Assembly (NCBI GenBank): GCA_022842445.1
Contig: JALHPO010000001.1
Span: forward strand, 419,144-483,143
Length of the DNA: 64,000 nt
From: Nitrospira sp.
Lineage (GTDB): Bacteria; Nitrospirota; Nitrospiria; Nitrospirales; Nitrospiraceae
Direction of reading: 5' to 3'
The notes below the pieces were generated by a model, which saw nothing but the letters and a program-made list of their open reading frames with translations, ran no database searches and was not told the origin of the DNA. Numbering within the stretch: the stretch's first letter is position 1; every line of letters begins with the position of its first letter. This document shows, in pieces, positions 33,611 through 41,200 of this stretch. The position numbers and the translations under genes are program-made.

Positions 33611-35185
33611 ATGCAACACCGCCGGTTCTCTGACACGGGTCCCATCATGACGACGTTCCGCCTCATGGTGGGCCTGTGTGTCCTCAGTGGTTGTGCATCA
33701 CGATCCACTACCCTTTCGCCACCAACTCCGTTTACTCCGGTTCCGGCCGACTTTGCGCATGTGTGGAAGAAGGGCACGCATCCCTTTACAGGGGCAGCGG
33801 TCATCGACATCGATGGAGACGGAAGGTACGAGATCTTTGTCGGTGGCGGGGAGGAACAGCGCGACGCCTTATTGAGCTATCGCAATGGCCGCCTGGTCAA
33901 TGTCGAAAACGGCACCGGCCTCTCAAATACCAGCGCCACCTACGGCAGTACGGCCATCGATATGGACGCCGATGGCGACACCGACCTGATTGTAGCGCGG
34001 GAGAACGGCGTCTACCTCTATCTCAACGACGGGGGGCGGTTTCAGGAAAGGCTGATCCCCGTCGATCTCCCTGCTGACTCGGTCCCGTTCAGCGTCGCGG
34101 TGTCGGATATCGACCACGACGGGGACGGAGACCTCTACATCAGTGTCTTCGTGAATGCGAAGAAGTTCCGGAGCGCGACATTCAACGATCCGACACACGC
34201 CAAGCCGAATCGCCTGTTATTGAATAACGGAGACCTCACATTTACCGACATTACCGAATCGTCCGGCACGGCCAGCAAGCAGAACACCTTCCTCTCCCTC
34301 TTTGTTGACCTGGACTCGGACGGGTGGCAGGACTTGGTCGTGTCCCAGAATACCGGTGCGGTTGAAATCTTCCGCAACATGAAGGATCGAACATTTCAGC
34401 CTGTCCCTACCAAATCAGAATTCGGCTTTTGGATGGGCTTGGCGGTCGGCGATATCGATAACGACGGTGACCAGGATCTCTTTTTCACCAATGTCGGAGG
34501 ATCCATTCCGCCTTTTCTGACGTCGGGCGATCTGCGAGACGACCAGCGCCATACGCACGACTGGATGTTGTGGCGAAATGACGGCGACTTCCGCTTTACC
34601 GATGTGACCGACAAGTTCGGGCTGACCGGTGAAGGGTTTGCATGGGGCGCCGTGTTTGAAGACCTCAACCTCGACGGGCAGCTCGACCTATTTGTGGCAC
34701 AGAACTATATCAAATGGCCCATTCATAAATTGTTGAAACTGCCGGGCCGTACCTATTTGCAATCTGTCGAGAACGGGGTCGGTACCTTTGAACACACACC
34801 GGCCCTGGGAATGGAGAATCGACACTTCGGCCAATCACCGTTGATCGTCGATCTTGACGGCGATGGCAGACAAGATCTCGCATGGCTCAACATAGACGGC
34901 CCGGTGCGAGCATTCCTGAATACTGCTCCAGGCAACTACATCACCATCGTCGTTCCCGACACGGTCGCAAGTCTTGGCACTCGCATCAGCATTGAGACAG
35001 ACCAAGGTACGAGTTACACCCGGACGGTCATCGGAAGCGTGGGCATGTTGACCGATCAAACTCCTGAACTGACCTTCGGATTAGGCCGACTCGAACGGAT
35101 CCGGCGTGCGGTTATCCGGCGCCCAAACGGACAGACCGAGATCATTTCTGTGCCACTCATCAACAAGAAGACGGCCATCGATTGA
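33611..35185 (+). CDS. FG-GAP/VCBS repeat lipoprotein with ASPIC/UnbV end
   Basis: The 524-residue protein has a lipobox ending LCVLSGC and then a beta-propeller of FG-GAP repeats, each with a calcium-type loop such as DIDGDGRYEIFVGG, DMDADGDTDLIVA, DIDHDGDGDLYI, DIDNDGDQDLFF and DLDGDGRQDLAW. The last 70 residues (GTRISIETDQGTSYTRTVIGSVGML ... LTFGLGRLERIRRAVIRRPNGQ) match the ASPIC/UnbV domain. It is probably displayed on the cell surface or in the periplasm. ATG at 33611 follows AAGGAG. Ligand unknown. Confidence 0.87.
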   Translation: MQHRRFSDTGPIMTTFRLMVGLCVLSGCASRSTTLSPPTPFTPVPADFAHVWKKGTHPFTGAAVIDIDGDGRYEIFVGGGEEQRDALLSYRNGRLVNVENGTGLSNTSATYGSTAIDMDADGDTDLIVARENGVYLYLNDGGRFQERLIPVDLPADSVPFSVAVSDIDHDGDGDLYISVFVNAKKFRSATFNDPTHAKPNRLLLNNGDLTFTDITESSGTASKQNTFLSLFVDLDSDGWQDLVVSQNTGAVEIFRNMKDRTFQPVPTKSEFGFWMGLAVGDIDNDGDQDLFFTNVGGSIPPFLTSGDLRDDQRHTHDWMLWRNDGDFRFTDVTDKFGLTGEGFAWGAVFEDLNLDGQLDLFVAQNYIKWPIHKLLKLPGRTYLQSVENGVGTFEHTPALGMENRHFGQSPLIVDLDGDGRQDLAWLNIDGPVRAFLNTAPGNYITIVVPDTVASLGTRISIETDQGTSYTRTVIGSVGMLTDQTPELTFGLGRLERIRRAVIRRPNGQTEIISVPLINKKTAID

Positions 35186-35442
35186 TCAGCGCCGAGGGAA
35201 GCTGTGCTCCAGCTCCCATTGTGCTCATCGCCACCATTTCAAAGGGAATATCAACTTACGCGAGCCACGGTTCTGTTTTCTGCCGGCCCTTTATCTCAGC
35301 CGCATTCACCTTCCCTCTCATTCTCCATGTAATCCAGGATGTCCCGTATCCATCGCCCACTCAAGAATTGGCCGTGTGTTCCGATAAAGCAGACATCTGG
35401 TCACGGAAAGAACTAAACCCTCATAAGGAACTGCACCGCCCC

Positions 35443-35937
35443 ATGGCCCATCACGACTCCACCGATTCCAGAGCAACACGCCAGATCCTCGTCGTCGACG
35501 ATGACCCCTCCATGCGCTTGTTGTGCGTCACAAGTTTGACCAAAGCGGGATATCGGGTCTTGCAGGCCGAAGGCAGTTCAGAAGCCATGGCTCTTTACAG
35601 CACATCGACCGGCCCGATCGATTTATTGCTGACAGATCTGTTTCTTCCGCCTCCAGGCTTTGTGGTGCTCTCCCACGGTAATCGGTACCCTCGCGTCAAC
35701 GGAAACGACCTTGTCCAACAGGTGCTCTGTGTGAAGAAAGAACTTCGTGTCCTCTTTATGTCGAGCCACGCTCTCAGCCACTTGGCAAACCAAGGGATCA
35801 TGATCGAGCCGGAACGATTTCTTCCCAAGCCTTTCAATGTCGACTATCTATTAACACGGGTTGCCGCTGCACTTGCTGCTCCACCGATTGCTCGCGCCCC
35901 CCAAACAGCCCCTGTATCGGCCAGAGGTATGAAGTGA
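35443..35937 (+). CDS. Single-domain response regulator with receiver insertion
   Basis: The 164-residue product is a receiver domain only: acidic DDD near residue 20, phospho-acceptor Asp in LLLTDLF, and the conserved Lys in FLPKPF. Between the Asp and helix 3 is an extra loop of about 15 residues (PPPGFVVLSHGNRYPRVNG), longer than in normal CheY-like proteins. There is no output domain and no partner kinase next door. ATG at 35443 is chosen since the upstream open frame is not protein-like; AAGGA lies 12 bases away. The 257-base gap before it has no gene. Confidence 0.8.
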   Translation: MAHHDSTDSRATRQILVVDDDPSMRLLCVTSLTKAGYRVLQAEGSSEAMALYSTSTGPIDLLLTDLFLPPPGFVVLSHGNRYPRVNGNDLVQQVLCVKKELRVLFMSSHALSHLANQGIMIEPERFLPKPFNVDYLLTRVAAALAAPPIARAPQTAPVSARGMK

Positions 35938-36088
35938 GTTGATTGACCCCCATCGTCACAGGAAGCTGGAAGATGATGTGCGCCTTCGGTCCGTCCCTCC
36001 AAACACCAACCCCCAAAACACACCTCGTCAAAATCGGGTGTTTTCTTGCCAGGTTCAGGACCCTCAGTTACACTTTCCCCACACCGCT

Positions 36089-37585
36089 ATGGCACGTACA
36101 CGCACAGCAGACAACCCTCAACTTCCGCCCAAACCGATCTCTCTCGAAGAAATCGAAACCGGGACCAGCAAGCTTCAGGAAGTCCTCGCGGCGATCAACG
36201 ATTTCAGCCGAGAAGGATTCCCCTATCGCGATGCCGCCAGGAGCAAAGCCGAATTGCAGCTCCGCGAATGCGTCAAACGCGTGTTCGGGGAACGATCGCA
36301 CGAATTTCAGGCCTATCGCAATTATAGGCTTCGCACGTCCAACAAAACGGAAGCGGCTAACAGCATCGCTGCAGTCAAGGACCTGATACGCACCTTGGAG
36401 GAGAAGAAGTTGGAACTCCAGGGGATCAAGCCGCAGCCGATCGCCGCTCGGGAAACCCAAAGGATTCAGTCCTCGACCACTGCACAGATGCGGCTGGTTC
36501 AACCCGCCACACAGAAGACAATCGCTCAACCGGTGCCTCATACACCGACCGCTCCCGCGGCATCGCACCGACCTACCACAGCTTCAACCACTCAGCCAAT
36601 AGCCTCTCCACTCAAACCAGCCGCGACAACTGCGGCGCCGGCCTTCTCTCCAACGCAAGAAGTACACAAGACTCCAACGCCATCGGCCAGCGTGAGGCTC
36701 CAGGCCCCCGCTGTGTCCGCAACCCAAGAAATACGCCAAGCGCCAACACCATCGGCCCAGGTACCTTCCCCGGCAACAGCCACCGTGACGCCCCAGGCCC
36801 CCGCTGTGTCCGCAACCCAAGAAATACGCCAAACGCCAACGCCATCGGCCCAGGTACCTTCCCCGGCAACAGCCGGCGTGACGCCCCAGGCCCCCGCTGT
36901 GTCCGCGACCCAAGAAATACGTCAAGCGCCAACGCCATCGGCCCAGGTACCTTCCCCGGCAACAGCCAGCGTGACGCCCCAGGCCCCGGCTGTGTCCGCG
37001 ACCCAAGAAATACGTCCCGTTCCAGAACAACCGGCACATTCGCCGGTGCCCACGCCAATCGTATCCGTGCCATCGACAGCGGCCCTCGACACGCTTGATC
37101 TGCCGCCATTCCAGCCCCTTTCCGAGCAAGAAACACTCAAGCTTGTCCGAAAAGTCTGTCTTCGGCTGCATGCCGTTGCGCGCCAATTGCGCCTTAGAAA
37201 AGACTCCCGGCCGACCGTCGAGATTGAAGACGACTACGACTTGCAGGACCTTTTACGTGCTCTGTTGAAGATGGAGTTCGATGAGGTTGGCACTGATGAA
37301 TGGACACCGCCCTACGCGGGGAGCGTCCCTCGCACTACGCTCTTGCTGAACAGAGAGCAAATCGCCATCGTGGCAAAAAAAACCAGATCCGGCATGACCA
37401 CAAAGGAAATTGCCGAGCAGGTCTCAGCGGATTCGGCCTTCTACTCAGCCCGCAACAGATGCACCACCCTCTTTTGCTTCGTCTACGACCCGGAAGGCCG
37501 TATTGGGAGCCCCAAACGACTGGAAACAGACTTGACCCGTGTCAGTGACCGCTACAATGTCGAAGTGCTTGTCGCACCCAAATAA
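36089..37585 (+). CDS. Protein with degenerate DpnII/MboI-type nuclease domain and repeat linker
   Basis: The 498-residue protein has an N-terminal helical domain (about 15-105), a Pro/Thr/Ala-rich linker (about 110-350) containing a 31-residue repeat, and a C-terminal domain (about 360-498) resembling the DpnII-MboI PD-(D/E)xK fold: LLRALLKMEFDEVGTDEWTP, RTTLLLNREQIAIVAKKTR, FCFVYDPEGRIGSP. The expected catalytic D and ExK read T and AxK, so cleavage activity is doubtful. No methyltransferase is nearby. ATG at 36089 starts the conserved N-terminus. Role unknown; it could bind rather than cut nucleic acid (inference). Confidence 0.75.
   Translation: MARTRTADNPQLPPKPISLEEIETGTSKLQEVLAAINDFSREGFPYRDAARSKAELQLRECVKRVFGERSHEFQAYRNYRLRTSNKTEAANSIAAVKDLIRTLEEKKLELQGIKPQPIAARETQRIQSSTTAQMRLVQPATQKTIAQPVPHTPTAPAASHRPTTASTTQPIASPLKPAATTAAPAFSPTQEVHKTPTPSASVRLQAPAVSATQEIRQAPTPSAQVPSPATATVTPQAPAVSATQEIRQTPTPSAQVPSPATAGVTPQAPAVSATQEIRQAPTPSAQVPSPATASVTPQAPAVSATQEIRPVPEQPAHSPVPTPIVSVPSTAALDTLDLPPFQPLSEQETLKLVRKVCLRLHAVARQLRLRKDSRPTVEIEDDYDLQDLLRALLKMEFDEVGTDEWTPPYAGSVPRTTLLLNREQIAIVAKKTRSGMTTKEIAEQVSADSAFYSARNRCTTLFCFVYDPEGRIGSPKRLETDLTRVSDRYNVEVLVAPK
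36701..37020 (+). repeat. Three 93-bp tandem repeats plus a partial fourth
   Basis: Units start at 36701, 36794, 36887 and (partial) 36980, each beginning CAGGCCCC. They differ by only a few bases and encode QAPAVSATQEIRQ-PTPSAQ... units of 31 residues in the linker of the nuclease-fold protein. The period is a multiple of three, so copy number can change without breaking the frame. Confidence 0.92.
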
Positions 37586-37600
37586 CCCCAGAGTGAACCT

Positions 37601-38020
37601 ATGGAAAAGCCGAAACTTAAGAGAGCCGGTTCCCCGCTTCCGCCTTCCCGCTCCAAGCCAAAACCTCCGTTGACAGCAGTTCCGCTACTTCGCTATAGTG
37701 ACAGCGACATGGCGTCAGCAACCGTCCCCCACACGATACATGCGCCTGAAACGGGACTCTCCCTGATGTTTGATCGTGCCTATATCATGATCAATGTACA
37801 ACCGGGGCAGACGTCTTCCGTGGTGAAAGCCTTGGCGCAGCTCAAGGAGATCAAGAGCATTGATCCCTGTTGGGGAAAACCCGATATCATTGCGGTGGCG
37901 GAAATTGCGGATCAAGACGCCTTGACGCAGCTGGTCTTGACCCGTCTTCATGGTATTGAAGGCGTGGTTCAGACCGATACCCATATGGTGTACAAACTGG
38001 CGGAGAGTCAAACGCGATGA
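37601..38020 (+). CDS. Stand-alone AsnC/Lrp ligand-binding domain protein
   Basis: The 139-residue product lacks a DNA-binding domain. Residues about 58-134 (RAYIMINVQPGQTSSVVKALAQLKEIKSIDPCWGKPDIIAVAEI) match the AsnC_trans_reg (RAM) fold that binds small ligands and oligomerises. The first 55 residues are Pro/Ser-rich and may be non-conserved; Met at residue 37 or 56 are alternative starts. The ribosome-binding site is weak. It lies 15 bases after the nuclease-fold gene and overlaps the open frame leading into the next lipoprotein. Confidence 0.78.
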   Translation: MEKPKLKRAGSPLPPSRSKPKPPLTAVPLLRYSDSDMASATVPHTIHAPETGLSLMFDRAYIMINVQPGQTSSVVKALAQLKEIKSIDPCWGKPDIIAVAEIADQDALTQLVLTRLHGIEGVVQTDTHMVYKLAESQTR

Positions 38021-38037
38021 TCCCACGGAGGTGCACG

Positions 38038-38514
38038 ATGATGCGACAGACTGGATTTGCTCTTGTGTCCGCACTGCTACTGACAGCACTGGGCTGCGCT
38101 TCACATCCACAGCCTGATATCATTCAAGCCCAGCTTGCCGCTCCCCCGGACCAAGTCAAACAAGCTGTCACGCAAGTTCTGACCAATAGCGGCTATGAGA
38201 ATATCGTCTGGAAAGACGCAACGACCTTGACGACAGGGTATCGCGAGGAAAATGGCGGGCTCGAAAGTCTCTATCGCTGTTGCTGGGGCGTCGTCAAGAG
38301 CCGCGTCGAAGCCACAGTCACGCCGGGAACTGACCAGACCACTCAGCTCAGCCTGCACGTGATGACAGAAGGCAAGCGCACTTTATTTGACGGCTATGCC
38401 CCCATCAAGACCCAGTACCCGGAAAGCCCTGAAAATCAGCTCCGTCTGATTAAGAACAAGTTGAAAATCGTGTCGCACCCGTACACGACGCAATCCTTCT
38501 TCAAGTTGCAATAA
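38038..38514 (+). CDS. Small lipoprotein
   Basis: The 158-residue product has a lipobox ending LTALGC and a body with LAAPPDQVKQAVTQVLTNSGYENIVWKDATTLTTGYRE, an alternating strand-helix pattern like BamC-type or DUF domains that sense envelope components, but I cannot name the family. ATG at 38038 (or the next codon) follows GGAGG by 6 bases. It starts 17 bases after the AsnC-like gene and is followed by a strong terminator. Confidence 0.72.
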   Translation: MMRQTGFALVSALLLTALGCASHPQPDIIQAQLAAPPDQVKQAVTQVLTNSGYENIVWKDATTLTTGYREENGGLESLYRCCWGVVKSRVEATVTPGTDQTTQLSLHVMTEGKRTLFDGYAPIKTQYPESPENQLRLIKNKLKIVSHPYTTQSFFKLQ

Positions 38515-38523
38515 CGCAGCGAT

Positions 38524-38558
38524 ACGGAAGCCACAGGCCATCGGCCTGTGGCTTCCGT
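38524..38558. terminator. Strong hairpin between convergent genes
   Basis: A perfect 16-bp stem (ACGGAAGCCACAGGCC with its complement) encloses a 3-base loop ATC. It lies 10 bases after the lipoprotein stop and 10 bases before the stop of the NtrC-type regulator on the other strand. It is followed by a T/G-rich rather than pure T run. It probably serves both directions. Confidence 0.75.
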
Positions 38559-38567
38559 TGTGTTCCC

Positions 38568-40004
38568 CTACGCAGGTTCCTTGTCTGTCCCTTCGACCTC
38601 TTCTCCAATATCCAGACCAAACCGCTCAGCCATTCGATAGAGCGTCCGCCTGTCAATTCCTAGAATTTTTGCGGCTTTGACTTTATTCCCCTTCATCTCT
38701 TTCAGCACGCGAATCAGATGCCGTTTCTCAACTTCCTCCAAAGTCAGGTACGCATCATGTGCGAGTTCCTCTCGAGAAAGCTTCCTCTCCTCCTCGTCAA
38801 GAGCGCCTTGTCGCACCGCCTCAGGTAAATCTTCCGGCGTCACAAGCGGCCCATGACTTAAAGAGACGGCCCGTTCGATCGCATTCTCAAGCTCCCGCAC
38901 ATTACCAGGCCACCGGTATTGTGTGAGCACGGCAATGGTTTCTGGAAGGATTCCCCGGACGACACTCGGCCCTCCGGACGACGCCTTCTGGAGAAAATGA
39001 TGCGCCAGCATCGGAATATCTTCCCGGCGCTCCACCAGCGAAGGCAGTGTAATCCTGACGACATTCAACCGATAGTAGAGGTCATCACGGAATTTTCCTT
39101 CTTTGACGTACTGCTCCAAATTCCGGTTCGTCGCCGTAATGATCCGCACATCCACCTTCACTGATCCCGTACCGCCGACGCGGCGCACTTCCTGGTCTTG
39201 CATGACGCGCAGCAGCTTGACCTGTAATGCCGGACCAAGCTCCCCGATTTCGTCTAAAAACAGGGTACCGCCGTTTGCGGCCTCGAACAGCCCGGCCTTC
39301 ATGCCGACCGCGCCGGTAAACGCACCCTTCTCATACCCGAACATTTCAGACTCCAACAGCGTATCCGGCAGCGCACCGCAGTTAACCGGAATGAACGGCT
39401 TATCCCGGCGAGGCCCGTTCGCATGGATCGCCCGCGCAATCAGTTCTTTTCCGGTTCCACTTTCTCCTTGCAGCAACACCGTACTCTTGCTGTCGGTCAC
39501 CCGGGCGACCAGCTTATACACTTCGAGCATCGCCGGGCTGCTGCCCACCAACGGCGACCACTCATCCATTCCTTTACTCTTGCCCTTGAGTTCCTCGCGA
39601 AATCGGGCATTTTCCCGCACCAGAAGGCAGTGGTCGAGGCTCCGGTGCACGACGAGCTTGATCTCCTCTTTTTTGAACGGCTTCGCCAGATAGTCGTACG
39701 CCCCTTGTTTGATCGCTTCGATTGCGCCTTCCAGAGATCCGAATGCGGTCAATACCACGACTTCCGTATCGGGGCTCATCCGCTTGAATTCCCGCAAGAC
39801 CGTCAGTCCATCGACCGCGCCCATCCGGATATCGGTCAAGACCAGATCCACGCGCCCTTGTCGCCCGCGTGCGATCACCTCTTCTCCGCTGGCAAACGCC
39901 TCGACAGCATAGCCTTCCTGCCTCAGGGCGTCGGCCAGGAGTTCACGCGCGACCGCATCGTCATCGGCCACAAGAATGGTTGCCGTATGCATCGATCCCC
40001 TCAT
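38568..40004 (-). CDS. NtrC-family sigma-54 response regulator
   Basis: The 478-residue product has a receiver domain (DDD near residue 15, phospho-Asp in LVLTDIRM), a sigma-54 AAA+ domain (Walker A GESGTGKELIARAIH, the GAFTGA loop, Walker B GGTLFLDEIGE, RWPGNVRELENA) and a C-terminal Fis-type HTH (KVKAAKILGIDRRTLYRMAERFGL). It activates sigma-54 promoters by ATP hydrolysis. The start overlaps the kinase stop by 4 bases (ATGA); Met at 39992 has a better ribosome-binding site. Target genes are not evident; the co-directional secretion genes are candidates only by position. Confidence 0.95.
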   Translation of the reverse strand: MRGSMHTATILVADDDAVARELLADALRQEGYAVEAFASGEEVIARGRQGRVDLVLTDIRMGAVDGLTVLREFKRMSPDTEVVVLTAFGSLEGAIEAIKQGAYDYLAKPFKKEEIKLVVHRSLDHCLLVRENARFREELKGKSKGMDEWSPLVGSSPAMLEVYKLVARVTDSKSTVLLQGESGTGKELIARAIHANGPRRDKPFIPVNCGALPDTLLESEMFGYEKGAFTGAVGMKAGLFEAANGGTLFLDEIGELGPALQVKLLRVMQDQEVRRVGGTGSVKVDVRIITATNRNLEQYVKEGKFRDDLYYRLNVVRITLPSLVERREDIPMLAHHFLQKASSGGPSVVRGILPETIAVLTQYRWPGNVRELENAIERAVSLSHGPLVTPEDLPEAVRQGALDEEERKLSREELAHDAYLTLEEVEKRHLIRVLKEMKGNKVKAAKILGIDRRTLYRMAERFGLDIGEEVEGTDKEPA

Positions 40005-41152
40005 ACCACCGCCGGCTCAGTTTGTAATCCGGGTAAGGTTATTGTCACTGTGGTACCACGCCCCATCTCACTGTCGATTGAGAGCTCGCCCCCATGGGCC
40101 ACAACCGTTTCGCGGCTCAAGAATAACCCTAAGCCGGTCCCCTTGCTAACCGCCTTCGTGGTAAAAAACGGCTCGAAGGCTTTCTGTGCGTCGGCTTCCG
40201 GCATGCCGCATCCCGTATCTTGCACGGCAATCACGATGACCAGCGGCGACATCGCCTCGGCCACACGGCGGCCTCGTTCAAGTTCATCCGGCGAAACCGG
40301 GCGGCATTCAACCGAAACAGTCACAGTGCCCTGAGGTGGGGTGGCAGCTAAGGCATTGGCTAAAAGATTGACCAGCACTTGATGCATTTTCTCCGCATCG
40401 GCCCACACGAGCGGAAGGTGCTCAGGAATCACCACCGTCAATGCGATTTCTTTCCCATGGAAGGCCGGCTCCATGAGTACGGCCGCAGGATTGATCACCT
40501 GCTCCACCGGCAGCCACTTCGGTTGAGGCTGGCGAGGTCGGGTCGAGGACAGCAAGTCCTGAATAATGCGCACCACTCGCGTCAGCTGCTCATCAATGAC
40601 GGTTACCCGCTTCCTCATATCAGGCGTCAAGGCCGGCTCCTCCGCCAGCGCTTGCACATGCCAGGCAATCGAATGCAATGGCGTCCCCACCTCATGCGCC
40701 ACCGAGGCCACCAATTGGCCTACGGCGGCCAGCCGTTCAGACCGGTTGAGCCGATCCTTTGCCTCGACGAGCTGCGCATTGGCTTTCAGAAGATTTTCCG
40801 TCTCTTGCGCCAGCGCCGCCCGCGCCTCCGCCTCACGGGCTTTGCGTTCCTCCCAACTCATGCCGAGATACGCGACCAGCAACAACACCCCGGCCACGAC
40901 GCTCCGATTGATGACCGCCGCCTGAAACCGCCCGGGCTTGGTCGGCTGCAACAGACCTGAATAGGTCGCAGCGACACAAGCCAGCACGGTCACCAGCATC
41001 AAGGTCCGGTTACGCAGAATCGCGACCAGTAAAATCGGCAGCACGTACCCATATGCGCCGACAACGTTGGCAGGGGCAAACTCTTCAATGACAAAGATGA
41101 CAAGAAAACAGGCGGCTGCAATGCTCAGGATGAGATGGTTACGGTGCATCAT
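40001..41152 (-). CDS. Membrane sensor histidine kinase
   Basis: The 383-residue kinase has three to four N-terminal transmembrane helices (about 5-110) with little periplasmic sequence, a coiled segment (about 115-150), a HisKA domain with the phospho-His in SVAHEVGTPLHS, and a HATPase domain (N box HQVLVNLLANAL, G1 VQDTGCGMP, G2 GTGLGLFLS). It likely senses a membrane or internal cue rather than a periplasmic ligand. It is paired with the NtrC-type regulator by a 4-base overlap. Confidence 0.95.
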   Translation of the reverse strand: MMHRNHLILSIAAACFLVIFVIEEFAPANVVGAYGYVLPILLVAILRNRTLMLVTVLACVAATYSGLLQPTKPGRFQAAVINRSVVAGVLLLVAYLGMSWEERKAREAEARAALAQETENLLKANAQLVEAKDRLNRSERLAAVGQLVASVAHEVGTPLHSIAWHVQALAEEPALTPDMRKRVTVIDEQLTRVVRIIQDLLSSTRPRQPQPKWLPVEQVINPAAVLMEPAFHGKEIALTVVIPEHLPLVWADAEKMHQVLVNLLANALAATPPQGTVTVSVECRPVSPDELERGRRVAEAMSPLVIVIAVQDTGCGMPEADAQKAFEPFFTTKAVSKGTGLGLFLSRETVVAHGGELSIDSEMGRGTTVTITLPGLQTEPAVV

Positions 41153-41200
41153 AGTCGGTCGATGTCTCTGCCTGAATCCAAGGCTGTGTGCGGGATGTCC

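Noticed and set aside
35182..35442. N-terminal extension of the response regulator
   Set aside because: The extra 87 codons have no conserved pattern and the receiver domain begins right after the Met at 35443.
36701..37020. Repeat array considered as CRISPR
   Set aside because: Repeats are 93 bp, contiguous without spacers and lie in frame inside a gene; no cas genes are present anywhere in the window.
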